The notes: a model not told the origin generated them from the sequence alone. A stretch of 53,807 bases of DNA from Candidatus Staskawiczbacteria bacterium RIFCSPHIGHO2_02_FULL_43_16 (GCA_001821935.1 MHOU01000008.1:1-53807); one strand, 5' to 3'; positions 30,465 to 39,199 are shown, numbered from the stretch's first letter. Made by a program: numbers and translations.

Positions 30465-31014
30465 TTTATTGCCATTACAGGAAAAGAAGGAATTGCTGGC
30501 CCAAAAAAACCAAAAACTGGCGGCCGTGCTGGCATACATGGGTTTGGCGGCGCTGGCCTGTTTTGCGTTAATATTGCTTTCACTTTATTTTTATGTTTTA
30601 ACCGAGGTTGCCTACCATAGAGAAATATTGCGATCGGCTAAAAATACATATCAAACTAACGACTTCTTGAGTTATAAAAATATCATAAGCCAAAGCAACC
30701 AGGCTTTGCTCAAACTGGATAATTTCTATAAAAAAGAGGTGCGTTTTAGCGGTGCCTTAAAGACGGTTTCTGATATCCCAAAACCTGCGGATTTACGAGT
30801 AACCGATATCACCATGGAGCCGGGAACTAAAAATACCATTAAGATGGGCATTGGCGGGGTGGCGGACAGCCGTGAAAGCCTGCTGGCCTTTAAAGACAGT
30901 ATCCAACAGCAAAAAAGCGTCACGAACGTTTATTTTCCGCCGGATAATTGGATAAAGCCCAAAGACATCAATTTTTATTTAACCCTTGAGGTAATGCCTC
31001 CTAACGGCCCATGA
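30457..31014 (+). CDS. pilN: Type IV pilus assembly protein PilN
   Basis: 185 residues from ATG 30457, overlapping pilM. The start MINLLPLQEKKEL is the PilM-binding INLLP motif. One membrane helix follows (about 25-50), then a periplasmic-side ferredoxin-like domain (SGALKTVSDIPKPADLRVTDI). Works with PilM and PilO in the alignment subcomplex. Overlaps pilO by 4 bases. Confidence 0.9.
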   Translation: MINLLPLQEKKELLAQKNQKLAAVLAYMGLAALACFALILLSLYFYVLTEVAYHREILRSAKNTYQTNDFLSYKNIISQSNQALLKLDNFYKKEVRFSGALKTVSDIPKPADLRVTDITMEPGTKNTIKMGIGGVADSRESLLAFKDSIQQQKSVTNVYFPPDNWIKPKDINFYLTLEVMPPNGP

Positions 31015-31568
31015 CTATTATTCCTAAAAATAAATGGCAAGTCACCTTGTTAATTCTTGCCGGCACGCTGATCGTGGCCCTGGCGGTTTTTTCTTATCTG
31101 GTTTTCGGGGCGATTCTTGGCGCCTCGGCTCAAATCACCCTGTCAAAAAAAGAGGTGGCATTGATGCAATTACAGGACAAAGAATTGGATTCTTTTAAAT
31201 CTCGGTATGGCGAGTATCAGGAAGATTTAAATAAGATCGGCCAGTTGTTTGTTGACGGCGCAAACCCCGTAGCCTTTATCACGTTTCTGGAAGGTATTTC
31301 TTCTGATACAAATATAACCAGCGATGTGGCCATAGCGCCCGCCACCAATAAAGAAGGGGCTTTGGGGGGGCGCAATATTACGTTTCAAATACGCGTCTAT
31401 GGCGACTTTTCAGATGTGTTGAAGTTCTCTGAAAAATTGGAAGCCGGGCCGTATTTGGTCAGGATAAACAGCTTTACGGTTAAAAAAAGCCAAAAAGATG
31501 CTGATGGTAAAGTCGCATCCGCCGATGCCGTGGAAGCGTATCTATTAGTAGAGGCGTTGCCCAGGTAA
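31011..31568 (+). CDS. pilO: Type IV pilus assembly protein PilO
   Basis: 185 residues. Short basic start, membrane helix (about 10-35), coiled coil (SKKEVALMQLQDKELDSFKSR) and a ferredoxin-like end (VAFITFLEGISSDTNIT, then DFSDVLKFSEKLEAGPYLV). This is the PilO layout, and its position after pilN confirms it. Confidence 0.88.
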   Translation: MTIIPKNKWQVTLLILAGTLIVALAVFSYLVFGAILGASAQITLSKKEVALMQLQDKELDSFKSRYGEYQEDLNKIGQLFVDGANPVAFITFLEGISSDTNITSDVAIAPATNKEGALGGRNITFQIRVYGDFSDVLKFSEKLEAGPYLVRINSFTVKKSQKDADGKVASADAVEAYLLVEALPR

Positions 31569-31618
31569 AATATTATAGAAATTGCTTGCGCAATTTATAT
31601 AATTAATCGTGCGGTCGC

Positions 31619-31641
31619 TATGAAAATTTGCTATTTTCATA
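31619..31641. repeat. Hairpin between pilO and the next gene
   Basis: CTATGAAAAT-TTGCT-ATTTTCATA forms a short perfect stem. GAAATT..AATTT arms precede it. Not followed by a T run. Confidence 0.45.
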
Positions 31642-31659
31642 TCTCCCTTACTCATAATT

Positions 31660-31980
31660 ATGGAAAACATATTTAACATTATTATTGAAGATAGTAAAAA
31701 AACGGTGGCTAAATATGGAGCCGTTGCCAAAAAACTTCCATGGGTTTTAGCGCGCCATGCGTTTTTATTTATCTTGTTGTTTGTTGTCTTGGAAGCGGTC
31801 ATCGGTACTTTCTTATTTTACGCCTACATCTTTGTTCCCAAAACAAAAAATACAGAAATGGTTGATTCTCCTGAAACGTTTCAGGAAAAAACTTATCGGT
31901 CAGTGCTAGAAGCATGGGAAAAGCGAGATGCCATTATTGAAAGTTCACCGCAAGAGGAATATAATGACCCATTTCAGTAA
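31660..31980 (+). CDS. Hypothetical single-pass membrane protein of the pilus operon
   Basis: 106 residues. A basic, helical N-terminal part (VAKYGAVAKKLPWVLARHAF) leads into one membrane helix (about 43-64) and an acidic outer tail with SPETFQEKTYRSVLEAWEKRD. No family recognised. Lies between pilO and a response regulator receiver and may be part of the same transcript. Confidence 0.55.
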   Translation: MENIFNIIIEDSKKTVAKYGAVAKKLPWVLARHAFLFILLFVVLEAVIGTFLFYAYIFVPKTKNTEMVDSPETFQEKTYRSVLEAWEKRDAIIESSPQEEYNDPFQ

Positions 31981-32074
31981 ACACCGCGGAAGTCCGCAGA
32001 AATTAACGCAGAAAAACGCGGAAGAACGTTTCCGCGAAATTCCGCGTAAGATTCCGCGTCATTCCGCGAAAAAT
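31981..32074. repeat. Intergenic CCGCGGAA/ACGCAGAA repeat, copy 2
   Basis: ACCGCGGAAGTCCGCAGAAA, then TTAACGCAGAA and further TCCGCG words up to 32070. Matches the minus strand of 3360-3400 and relates to 41762-41816. It separates the previous gene from the receiver gene without a clear promoter. Confidence 0.7.
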
Positions 32075-32075
32075 T

Positions 32076-32459
32076 ATGAGTAAACGAATAATTTTAGTTG
32101 AGGACGATGCGGCCATTATAGATATTTATCAGACGGTGATGGCCAAAAGCCACTTTGATGTCCAAGTGCTGAGTTTGGGTGCGGATGTACTTAAAGAAAT
32201 AAAAGAAATAGAGGAAGGAAAAGTGCCATCGCCGGCAGCCTTGTTGCTGGACTTAATATTGCCCGACATGAATGGTATTGATATTCTTGTCCAGATACGC
32301 AAGAATCACGCCACCAAAGATATGAAAGTGTTTATATTAACCAACCAGGAAAACGCCGAAAAGCAAATGCCCGAAGGCATCAAAGCCGATAAAATCATCA
32401 TCAAGGCTAACACCAGTCCTACTGATCTGGTGGAAATCATCAAGAAGGCTGTAACATAA
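32076..32459 (+). CDS. CheY-like response regulator receiver, stand-alone
   Basis: 127 residues. The acidic pair is in ILVEDDAAI, the phosphoacceptor Asp in ALLLDLILPDMNG (about residue 59), a Thr in VFILTNQE and the Lys in IIIKANTSP. No output domain, so it acts through protein contacts. Receivers of this type often lie at the end of pilus operons in Patescibacteria. The histidine kinase at 19346 is a candidate partner only by elimination. Confidence 0.9.
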   Translation: MSKRIILVEDDAAIIDIYQTVMAKSHFDVQVLSLGADVLKEIKEIEEGKVPSPAALLLDLILPDMNGIDILVQIRKNHATKDMKVFILTNQENAEKQMPEGIKADKIIIKANTSPTDLVEIIKKAVT

Positions 32460-32474
32460 TTGGTGCAATAAAAT

Positions 32475-32499
32475 AACCCTGGAATCCTTCCAGGGTTTT
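32475..32499. terminator. Bidirectional terminator between convergent genes
   Basis: AACCCTGG (32475-32482) pairs with CCAGGGTT (32490-32497); T run on the plus strand, and TTATTTTATT on the minus strand. Serves the receiver gene and the convergent membrane gene. Confidence 0.8.
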
Positions 32500-32507
32500 C
32501 GCGCAGT

Positions 32508-33641
32508 TTAGTGCGCCTTTTTGACGTTTTGTATCTGTGGAGCTCCGAACTGGTTTTCAAACGGTTCCTTCAGCAATGGCCACAGTCCGTAAAACCACGC
32601 GCCGGCTATCAAAAACCATGCCAGGGCGAATGGAAAAGCATACTTGATGTAGAATTTCCATTCCGGAATGGTTTTAAAGAGCATTACTCCCACCAGGCTA
32701 CTGATGGGGGTTAAGAGCACGGCTGTGCTCAGAATATGGACATCATGCCACATATCCCCGCTCACCGGAAAAATGGCTCCCGTCAAAACCCCGTTTATCA
32801 CAGAGGGGAAGAAGGCCCACCATCCGCCCCACTTTGCCATATAGGGTTCAATTGGACCTGCCACGAAAGCGGCGAACACCAGTAGAAGCATCACCCCCAC
32901 TTCTGTTTCCGTTTTCATGATGTCTATTAAATCTTCTCCCTGGCCGGTGACAAAAGAGTACGCCAGCAAGATGCCAAGGCACAAAAAGGCATCGTGGGTG
33001 TAGAGCAAAAGCAAAATGGCTCCGGCAAACTCAAGGTAGTCACCCCAGTCAGCTTCGGTTTTCTTTTGGTGCCCGTTGCCATTGGTGCCGTTGCCATTTT
33101 TAAACGGCAACACTTTTAGTTCCAGCTTTGACGCCACAACCGAAAGCATCGACAAAAAAACAAACACCGGCGGGATCATGGGAAGCATGGAATACCAATC
33201 CCTTTGCCCGTACTTTAGGAGAACTGGTAGTATGTATATTTCTCCAATGTAAAGGGTGAGTCCTCCGATCAGGGCGGCAAACATGTTGAGCGCCTTGAAT
33301 TTCATCTTTGCCTTTTTCTCTCCCTGAAGGTTGGCTGCCTCGACCAAAAGCAACACCAAAAAGCTGTCCATGAATCCACTGATTAATCCACTGATGAGCG
33401 GATAGGCTCGAATGGGTATGGCCTTGCCGGCGATGCTGGAGGGAAAGGGGATTCTGGTAATTCCCATCAATCCTCCAAGAAAGATGACCAGCACAATGGT
33501 TTCCGGGACCACATTAAGGTGTGGCAGAAGACTTTCCTTGTAGAGCCAGATGAGGGCGAACCCGACCAGGCCCAGGAAAAGGCATTCCATATTCCAGCAC
33601 TTCTTCCGTTTTTCCGTCCCAACAACACTATTGGAGTCCAT
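32508..33641 (-). CDS. Polytopic membrane protein, possible ion transporter
   Basis: 377 residues, start at 33641 with a site reading AAGGAAGGG upstream. About nine to ten hydrophobic helices with a glycine/asparagine-rich cytoplasmic linker (FKNGNGTNGNGHQKK) in the middle. Two halves each contain a motif with charged or polar residues in helices (SGFMDSFLVLLLVEAAN; FAAFVAGPIEPYMAKWGGWW; GDMWHDVHILSTAVLL), which is reminiscent of NhaD/ArsB-type ion transporters. That is an impression, not a firm match. It is divergent from the ATP synthase operon, so a role in ion circulation is only a guess. Confidence 0.45.
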   Translation of the reverse strand: MDSNSVVGTEKRKKCWNMECLFLGLVGFALIWLYKESLLPHLNVVPETIVLVIFLGGLMGITRIPFPSSIAGKAIPIRAYPLISGLISGFMDSFLVLLLVEAANLQGEKKAKMKFKALNMFAALIGGLTLYIGEIYILPVLLKYGQRDWYSMLPMIPPVFVFLSMLSVVASKLELKVLPFKNGNGTNGNGHQKKTEADWGDYLEFAGAILLLLYTHDAFLCLGILLAYSFVTGQGEDLIDIMKTETEVGVMLLLVFAAFVAGPIEPYMAKWGGWWAFFPSVINGVLTGAIFPVSGDMWHDVHILSTAVLLTPISSLVGVMLFKTIPEWKFYIKYAFPFALAWFLIAGAWFYGLWPLLKEPFENQFGAPQIQNVKKAH

Positions 33642-33689
33642 TCTACCCTTCCTTCTAGAAAAAGTTTTTAATGTTCTAAACGCAAAAGA

Positions 33690-33718
33690 ATTATAACACG
33701 AAAGTTATAAAAATACAA
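33690..33718 (-). promoter_or_regulatory. Promoter of the minus-strand membrane gene
   Basis: On the minus strand TTGTAT (33718-33713), 17-bp spacer, TATAAT (33695-33690) with TGT before it. The transcript leader carries the AAGGAAGGG site. Confidence 0.75.
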
Positions 33719-33741
33719 TTGTTTGGGTAATCTTATTGTTA

Positions 33742-33770
33742 TTGCAAAAAATATAAAATCGGGTTACAGT
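33742..33770 (+). promoter_or_regulatory. Promoter of the ATP synthase operon
   Basis: TTGCAA (33742-33747), 17-bp spacer, TACAGT (33765-33770). The first ATG is at 33811. Confidence 0.6.
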
Positions 33771-33810
33771 GGAATCATTAATTAATTAGTTCTGACCGCT
33801 TCCGATTAAT

Positions 33811-34083
33811 ATGAATGCATTACAACAAGAGCAACACAAGCAAATAGAAAAAATATTTTGGCTGGGGCTTCAAATTTCATTTATTTTTGCCATTCCGGCC
33901 GGTATTGCTGTTTTTGCGGGTAAAAAAGTTGATGCGATGCTTGGTACCGATGGTTTGGCAACCACTATCGCCCTGGCAACGGCTTTTATTTTTTCCTGGG
34001 CCTTAGTTTTGGTTCAGTACCACCGCTTAAATAAAAAATTGAAAGAGGTGAACCGGCGCATAAAAGAAAATAACCATGTTTAA
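33811..34083 (+). CDS. AtpZ/AtpI-like small ATP synthase-associated protein
   Basis: 90 residues with two membrane helices (about 14-36 and 47-68), the second hairpin containing AGKKVDAMLGTDG, and a basic end. AtpZ/AtpI proteins assist assembly of the c-ring or transport Mg2+/Ca2+. First gene of the operon, overlapping atpB by eight bases. Confidence 0.8.
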   Translation: MNALQQEQHKQIEKIFWLGLQISFIFAIPAGIAVFAGKKVDAMLGTDGLATTIALATAFIFSWALVLVQYHRLNKKLKEVNRRIKENNHV

Positions 34084-34879
34084 TTTGAACTTTTTACAAA
34101 TATCCCGACCCATAGACCTCATATATTCTGAAACTATTTTTACAATAGCGGGTTTTCAGATAAATAACTCCACGATTTTTATTTTCCTTATCTTGCTTTT
34201 GTGCGCTCTTTTTTGTTTTTATGTTGTCACCAGGTTCACCCTGCTTCCCGGAAAAATCCAAGGGGCGGTTGAATTGGTATATGAATTGATTGAAAACCTT
34301 GTTTTGCAAATTACCGGAAGCAAAAAGCAGACCAAGTTTATTTTACCTTTTGTCGGCTCCATATTTTTATTTGTGTTATTTTCCAACCTTATGGGAATTT
34401 TACCCGGATTAACCAATATTACCTATAATGGCAAGGCGCTACTGAGAATTCCAACGGCGGATTTCAGCACCACTTTTTCTTTGGCGGTGGCTTCAATGGC
34501 AGTGATTCAAATAATGAGCATTAAAGATTTTGGGATGTTAGGTTATGTGGGAAGATTTATAAAAATCCATGAGGTATATTTTGGTTTTAAAGACGGGTTC
34601 AAAAATGGCATGATTTCCGTGGTGAATCTTTTTGTCGGTTTTTTGGATATCATCGGGGAAATTGCCAAAGTGCTTTCAATTTCGTTAAGGTTGTTTGGAA
34701 ATATGTACGCAGGGATTGTATTGGCAACGGTCATTGGTGGGATTGTGGCATATGTGTTGCCTGTTTTTTTGGTGGGGATGGGTTTGCTGGTTGCGGTTGT
34801 CCAGGCGATCGTTTTTACTTCATTGATAACCATATATTACATGTTGGCACTTAAGCCGGCGCCCCAGGAAGATTCTTAG
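34076..34879 (+). CDS. atpB: ATP synthase F0 subunit a
   Basis: 267 residues, several membrane helices. The essential Arg lies in SISLRLFGNMYAG (helix 4 of the a subunit), and the last helix has VQAIVFTSLITIYYMLAL. An insertion IKDFGMLGYVGRFIKIHEVY is on the usual loop before. It provides the ion half-channels against the c-ring. Confidence 0.95.
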   Translation: MFNLNFLQISRPIDLIYSETIFTIAGFQINNSTIFIFLILLLCALFCFYVVTRFTLLPGKIQGAVELVYELIENLVLQITGSKKQTKFILPFVGSIFLFVLFSNLMGILPGLTNITYNGKALLRIPTADFSTTFSLAVASMAVIQIMSIKDFGMLGYVGRFIKIHEVYFGFKDGFKNGMISVVNLFVGFLDIIGEIAKVLSISLRLFGNMYAGIVLATVIGGIVAYVLPVFLVGMGLLVAVVQAIVFTSLITIYYMLALKPAPQEDS

Positions 34880-34942
34880 CAGAGCAGAAAGTATTTAGTA
34901 GCTTACAGTAAATAATAATATTAAAAATAACATAAAAACATT

Positions 34943-35158
34943 ATGGAAGTAGAATCAGCGAGGTTAATTGCAAAAAGCATTATTATAATGGCAATGTTGG
35001 GGACAGCCATTGGAGAAGGCTATCTTTTGGGCAAGGGTTTTGAGGCCATGGGCAGGAATCCGGAAATTTCTGATTCTCTGTTTACCAAAATGATTATCGG
35101 GGTGGCGATGGCTGAATCAACCGCCATTTACGCCTTGGTGGCATTCTTTATTATCTAA
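34943..35158 (+). CDS. atpE: ATP synthase F0 subunit c, two-carboxylate type
   Basis: 71 residues, two membrane helices. Helix 1 has GTAIGEGYLLGKGFEAMGRNP with E25; helix 2 has AMAESTAIYALV with E58, S59, T60 and Y63. E25 and E58 are 33 apart and Y63 is five after E58, the same spacing as Gln32, Glu65 and Tyr70 in the sodium-binding c subunit of Ilyobacter tartaricus, but Gln is replaced by Glu. Two-Glu c subunits with Na+ coupling are known from Fusobacterium nucleatum and Clostridium paradoxum. I infer a Na+-coupled rotor. Confidence 0.93.
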   Translation: MEVESARLIAKSIIIMAMLGTAIGEGYLLGKGFEAMGRNPEISDSLFTKMIIGVAMAESTAIYALVAFFII

Positions 35159-35169
35159 CCCTTTGTGGC

Positions 35170-35685
35170 ATGGTAAACCTTTACGAAATTTTACAAAAAA
35201 TCGGATTTGACTGGCAGGTGGCTTTAGCTAACCTGGTCAATTTTTTGATTATTCTTTTTTTGCTTAAAAAGTTTGCCTTCAAGCCCATTGGAAAACTGAT
35301 CAAAGACCGGCAGGATAAAATTAGTGAAGGTTTGCAAAAAGCCAAAGAAGCGGATGTCCGGTTGGCACAAGTGGATGCGATTGCCATTTTACGCCTGAAA
35401 GAAACAGACCAAAAATCCGCCGTTATGATGAGCCAGGCGCAAGAGCGCGCCAAAAAATTGGAAGAAGGCTTGGTGAAAAAAGCGCAAGAACGGCAACGCC
35501 AGCTACTAGCGCAAGCAGAGGACCAGCACAAAAAAGCGCAGGAAGAATCACAAAGGCAGATATTAAAAGAGGCCGGAGTCTTGGTTAAAGAAATGATTGT
35601 TAAAACCGTTGAGTTAAAGCCCGAAGCCGTTGATGAGGCGCTCATAGAAAAAGCCGTTTTACAGTTGCACCATGGCAAACATTAA
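35170..35685 (+). CDS. atpF: ATP synthase F0 subunit b
   Basis: 171 residues. One N-terminal membrane helix (about 14-36, VALANLVNFLIILFLLKKF), followed by a long charged coiled coil (KPIGKLIKDRQDKISEGLQK onward). This is the peripheral stalk. It overlaps the delta gene by 14 bases, indicating coupled translation. Confidence 0.94.
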   Translation: MVNLYEILQKIGFDWQVALANLVNFLIILFLLKKFAFKPIGKLIKDRQDKISEGLQKAKEADVRLAQVDAIAILRLKETDQKSAVMMSQAQERAKKLEEGLVKKAQERQRQLLAQAEDQHKKAQEESQRQILKEAGVLVKEMIVKTVELKPEAVDEALIEKAVLQLHHGKH

Positions 35686-36031
35686 ACCCAAAATGTACGC
35701 AGAGGTTCTTTTGACAGCATTGGCGGTTAAAAAGACCGGTATTTTTGAAAGGTTTTTGAAGGTGCTTGAAAGAAACGGCGATACAAAAAAACTAAAACAG
35801 ATTGCGGTATCGGCGGAAAAGATGCTTTTGGAAAAAAGCGGTCATAAAAGCGTGGTGATTGAAACCGCGCGTCGCTTGCCGAAAAATTCCCTGAAAGGTT
35901 TTATAAAAAATGGGGATGCGGTAGTCGAAAAAATAAATCCCGAATTGATTGCCGGAATGAGAGTTATCGTTAACGGAGAAAAACAATTGGATTTCTCTTT
36001 GCAAAAAAAGTTAAATGAAATTTTCAATTAA
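35672..36031 (+). CDS. atpH: ATP synthase F1 subunit delta, short form
   Basis: 119 residues against about 175 in most bacteria. The C-terminal part is recognisable (NPELIAGMRVIVNGEKQLDFSLQKKLNEI), whereas the N-terminal six-helix domain is reduced to about 80 residues. Connects b to the alpha subunits. It stops one base before the atpA ATG. Confidence 0.85.
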   Translation: MANIKPKMYAEVLLTALAVKKTGIFERFLKVLERNGDTKKLKQIAVSAEKMLLEKSGHKSVVIETARRLPKNSLKGFIKNGDAVVEKINPELIAGMRVIVNGEKQLDFSLQKKLNEIFN

Positions 36032-37567
36032 ATGTCACATGAAATTTTAGAAAAATTAAAACAACAGATTGAAGGTTATAAGCCTGATCCAAAATGGGAA
36101 GAAATCGGCACCATTATTGAAGTGGGTGATGGAATTATAAAAATTTCCGGTCTTTCCAATGTGCAAAGCCAGGAGGTTTTGGTGGTAGAGGCTGGGAAAG
36201 AAAAGATTAAGGCTGTGGCATTAAACCTTGAAGAAGACGCGGTGGGCGCCCTTTTGCTGGGCGATACGGCCGGAGTGAAAGCGGGGCAGACAGTAAAACG
36301 CACCAAGCAACTGCTCTCTATTAACGTGGGCGAGCAGTTGTTGGGCCGGGTGGTTGATCCGTTAGGAAGCCCCATGGACGGCAAAGGGCCAATTTTTTCA
36401 GAAAAAGACAAGCCAAAAGCAAGCCCTTTGGAAAATAACGCTCCTGATGTGTTGGCTCGTCAATCCGTAAAACAGCCGTTGCACACCGGAATTAAAGCTA
36501 TTGATGCCATGATCCCGATTGGTAGGGGTCAGAGAGAATTAATTATCGGAGACCGCGGAACCGGGAAAACGGCTATTGCGTTGGATATGATTATCAATCA
36601 AGGTAAAGAAAGCGGTGGACGCCTGACGTCCACGGTCTGCGTTTACGTGGCGGTTGGGCAGAAAGAATCTAAAATTGCTAAAATTGTTGAAACCTTAAAA
36701 AATAATAACGCCCTAGAATACACCATTGTGGTGGTGGCGGGAGCTTCAAGCCCGGCCGCTTGGTGGTATTTGGCTCCTTTTGCCGGATGCGCTATTGGTG
36801 AATATTTCCGCGACAAAGGCCAGGATGCCTTGATTATTTATGATGATTTATCAAAGCATGCCTGGGCATATAGGCAAATTTCTTTGCTTTTGCGTAGACC
36901 ACCGGGAAGAGAAGCCTATCCGGGAGACGTGTTTTATCTACATTCAAGGCTTTTGGAACGCGCCGCCAAACTTTCCAAAGAAAACGGCGGAGGTTCGCTT
37001 ACAGCGATTCCCATTATTGAAACGCAACTTGGCGACGGCACAGCTTATATTCCTACCAACGTTATTTCCATTACCGACGGGCAGATTTATTTGGAATCAG
37101 ATTTGTTTTATCAGGGCACGCGGCCGGCGGTAAACGTGGGTTTATCCGTTTCGCGCGTGGGAGGCGCAGCCCAAACCAAAGCTATGAAAAAAGTGGCGGG
37201 AAGGTTAAGGCTTGAATTGGCGCAGTTCAGGGAATTACAAACCTTCGTACAATTTGCTTCCGATGTTGACGAACAAACCAAACAAAAAATCCACAAGGGA
37301 AGAATTATGACCGAAGTCTTAAAACAGTCTGATTTAAATCCCTTTCCATTTGAAGAACAGGTGCTGGTTTTGTACGCGGCATTAAACGGATATTTTGATA
37401 AGTTCAAACCCGAAGAAATCCAGAAACTTGAAGTGAAATTTTTAGAGTACGTAAAAGATTTACATGGGAATCTGTTGGAATCATTGAAAACCGAAAAACA
37501 GATAACTGATGACATTGAGGGAAAGTTGAAGGAAGTAATCACTAAATTCATAGAATCTAGTATCTAG
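36032..37567 (+). CDS. atpA: ATP synthase F1 subunit alpha
   Basis: 511 residues. P-loop [11 protein letters not shown], followed by IINQ, then [12 protein letters not shown] and CVYVAVGQK. In E. coli only six residues lie between INQ and CIYVAIGQ; here there are twelve, and the extra ones are encoded by the palindrome at 36615-36633. The signature of subunit alpha ([17 protein letters not shown]) is intact. Regulatory, non-catalytic nucleotide sites. Confidence 0.97.
   Translation: MSHEILEKLKQQIEGYKPDPKWEEIGTIIEVGDGIIKISGLSNVQSQEVLVVEAGKEKIKAVALNLEEDAVGALLLGDTAGVKAGQTVKRTKQLLSINVGEQLLGRVVDPLGSPMDGKGPIFSEKDKPKASPLENNAPDVLARQSVKQPLHTGIKAIDAMIPIGRGQRELIIGDRGTGKTAIALDMIINQGKESGGRLTSTVCVYVAVGQKESKIAKIVETLKNNNALEYTIVVVAGASSPAAWWYLAPFAGCAIGEYFRDKGQDALIIYDDLSKHAWAYRQISLLLRRPPGREAYPGDVFYLHSRLLERAAKLSKENGGGSLTAIPIIETQLGDGTAYIPTNVISITDGQIYLESDLFYQGTRPAVNVGLSVSRVGGAAQTKAMKKVAGRLRLELAQFRELQTFVQFASDVDEQTKQKIHKGRIMTEVLKQSDLNPFPFEEQVLVLYAALNGYFDKFKPEEIQKLEVKFLEYVKDLHGNLLESLKTEKQITDDIEGKLKEVITKFIESSI
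36615..36633 (+). repeat. In-frame palindrome in atpA
   Basis: GTGGACG (36615-36621), loop CCTGA, CGTCCAC (36627-36633). Same arms as the palindrome in atpG (37832-37850), with a different loop. Confidence 0.75.
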
Positions 37568-37642
37568 TAGCTGGAATCTAGAATGGAATAGAGAATTCTG
37601 AATTCAAAATTCTATTCAAGCTACAAGATACAAGATTCCAGA
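37560..37642. repeat. Imperfect hairpin between atpA and atpG
   Basis: GTATCT-GTAGCT and GAATAGAGAATT on the left face AATTCTATTC and AGCTAC-AGATAC on the right. About 80 bases; the last part merges with the GTG start of atpG (37648). Confidence 0.65.
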
Positions 37643-37647
37643 TTCAC

Positions 37648-38613
37648 GTGGACAGTCCGCAACACTTAAAAAAACGGCTTAAATCAGTTGCCAACATCAA
37701 TAAAATTACCAAGGCGATGGAATTGGTGGCGGCGACGAAGATGCGTAGATCCCAAGAAATTGCGCTGGCTTCGCGCCCGTACGCTTTTGCGGCATTGGAT
37801 TTGTTGGCGAATTTGACTAGGTTAGAAATGAGTGGACGTCGGGCGTCCACGGAACTGCCAATATTATTGCAACAGCGGAAGATTAAGAAGGTGTTGTTTG
37901 TACTGGTGGCTTCAGATAAAGGTTTGGCAGGGGCGTTTAATAGTTCATTATTTAGAAAATTTGAGAAGTATTTACAGGAACATGACGCAAAATATCAGGA
38001 AGAAAAAATATTTTTAGCAATTGGAGAAAAAGCATTTCAATATCTTTCAAAAAAAGTTAGTCCTGTGGTTCGGACTACGGGACTAAAAAAGTTTACGCAA
38101 GTGGGGGATTTCACAACGGTTGAGCAAGTCCAGCCCATTGCCGATTTTTTAGTGAATGGTTATTTAGAAAAACAGTGGGATCGGGTGGTTGTTTTTTCAA
38201 CTAATTTCAAGTCAGCTTTGAAGCAAGAACCTATGGTGCGCAGGGTTTTGCCCATCAGTTTTGACTATATTAAAGAAACCATCCAAGAAATTGTTCCAGC
38301 CACTGGCAGATTTTCAGATATTATCAGTAAGATACAAGATACAAGAAACAATAACCAAACTTATACGATTGAACCTTCGCCAGAAAAAGTGTTAGAAAAA
38401 TTAGCCAGGCATTTACTGTTTATGCAAGTTTATCATGTTATTTTAGAGGCCAATGCTTCAGAACACAGCGCCCGCAGATTGGCCATGAAAACCGCTTCAG
38501 ATAATGCCAGCGATTTAGGTCAAAAATTAAATTTACAATACAACAAGGTACGGCAAGCGGGTATTACTAACCAGATTATTGAAATTTCAGCTGGTGCGGA
38601 AGCGCAAGCGTAG
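37648..38613 (+). CDS. atpG: ATP synthase F1 subunit gamma
   Basis: 321 residues from GTG 37648. LKKRLKSVANINKITKAMELVAATKMRR is the N-terminal coiled-coil start and the end is LGQKLNLQYNKVRQAGITNQIIEI. About residue 60, the stretch RLEMSGRRASTELPILL contains an insert encoded by a palindrome (37832-37850) and is about nine residues longer than E. coli gamma. Rotates inside the alpha/beta ring. Confidence 0.95.
   Translation: MDSPQHLKKRLKSVANINKITKAMELVAATKMRRSQEIALASRPYAFAALDLLANLTRLEMSGRRASTELPILLQQRKIKKVLFVLVASDKGLAGAFNSSLFRKFEKYLQEHDAKYQEEKIFLAIGEKAFQYLSKKVSPVVRTTGLKKFTQVGDFTTVEQVQPIADFLVNGYLEKQWDRVVVFSTNFKSALKQEPMVRRVLPISFDYIKETIQEIVPATGRFSDIISKIQDTRNNNQTYTIEPSPEKVLEKLARHLLFMQVYHVILEANASEHSARRLAMKTASDNASDLGQKLNLQYNKVRQAGITNQIIEISAGAEAQA
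37832..37850 (+). repeat. In-frame palindrome in atpG
   Basis: GTGGACG (37832-37838), loop TCGGG, CGTCCAC (37844-37850). Identical arms to the atpA copy, also followed by GG. Confidence 0.75.
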
Positions 38614-38677
38614 ATGAGAATTATCAAGTATCAAGTATCAATTATCAATAAATTTTTAATCAATTAATTTTAAAAAA
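38614..38677. repeat. AT-rich repeat after atpG
   Basis: Repeated ATCAAGT/ATCAATT words (TTATCAAGTATCAAGTATCA) then TAATCAATTAATTTTA. No gene; low complexity. Confidence 0.4.
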
Positions 38678-38678
38678 T

Positions 38679-39083
38679 ATGGAATCAGAACAGCCAAGTC
38701 CTCAAGAAGGCGACGATGCAGAAAGAGAAGCTTTCGAGGCAAAATTCGGTAAAATGAAAGAGTATAAGGCGTTAAAATTTGCTGAAAATTTTGATGAGCT
38801 TTTTGATATATTAAGGAATCGGCGATATATTGTAGATGGCGTGAAGACACAAGGTGAATGGGAAGTTTTTGGTGTGGAAAATTTAATTGGTGATATTGAA
38901 AGAATTCGTGCTCGGTGTGAAGAAATAAAGGGCGATAAGGGGGAAGTTAGTTATGATGATTTGATGGGGTTAACGGATGATTTGGTGCCAGTGGAAGAGA
39001 TGGGAAATATGAATTATCGTTACGTAAAAATCAGGGTTAAGGATTTCTTGTTTTCGCAGTATTGCTTTAAAGAAAAATCATAA
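38679..39083 (+). CDS. Hypothetical acidic protein inserted in the ATP synthase operon
   Basis: 134 residues, acidic (MESEQPSPQEGDDAERE at the start). Two helical stretches, FAENFDELFDILRNRRYIVDG and LIGDIERIRARCEEIKG; no membrane segment. It is not an ATP synthase subunit I know. It lies between atpG and a duplicated piece of atpD, so it could have come with the toxin-antitoxin module or be a lineage-specific addition. Confidence 0.55.
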   Translation: MESEQPSPQEGDDAEREAFEAKFGKMKEYKALKFAENFDELFDILRNRRYIVDGVKTQGEWEVFGVENLIGDIERIRARCEEIKGDKGEVSYDDLMGLTDDLVPVEEMGNMNYRYVKIRVKDFLFSQYCFKEKS

Positions 39084-39085
39084 AT

Positions 39086-39117
39086 ATGAACAAAGGTAAA
39101 ATTGTACAAATTATTGG
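39086..39117 (+). repeat. 32-base duplicate of the atpD 5' end
   Basis: Starts ATGAACAAAGGTAAAATTGT and is identical to 39682-39713 over 32 bases, after which it diverges and stops within a few codons. The two copies flank the toxin-antitoxin genes. Confidence 0.95.
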
Positions 39118-39170
39118 ATTGATGTAATGCTGATCAACCTAATAGCGTCTTTGTGTGTGGAGTTAGAAAA

Positions 39171-39199
39171 TTGACATAGGGGGCTAAAAATTCTATACT
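39171..39199 (+). promoter_or_regulatory. Promoter of the toxin-antitoxin module
   Basis: TTGACA (39171-39176), 17-bp spacer, TATACT (39194-39199). The antitoxin ATG is at 39215. The promoter lies inside the inserted segment. Confidence 0.85.
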
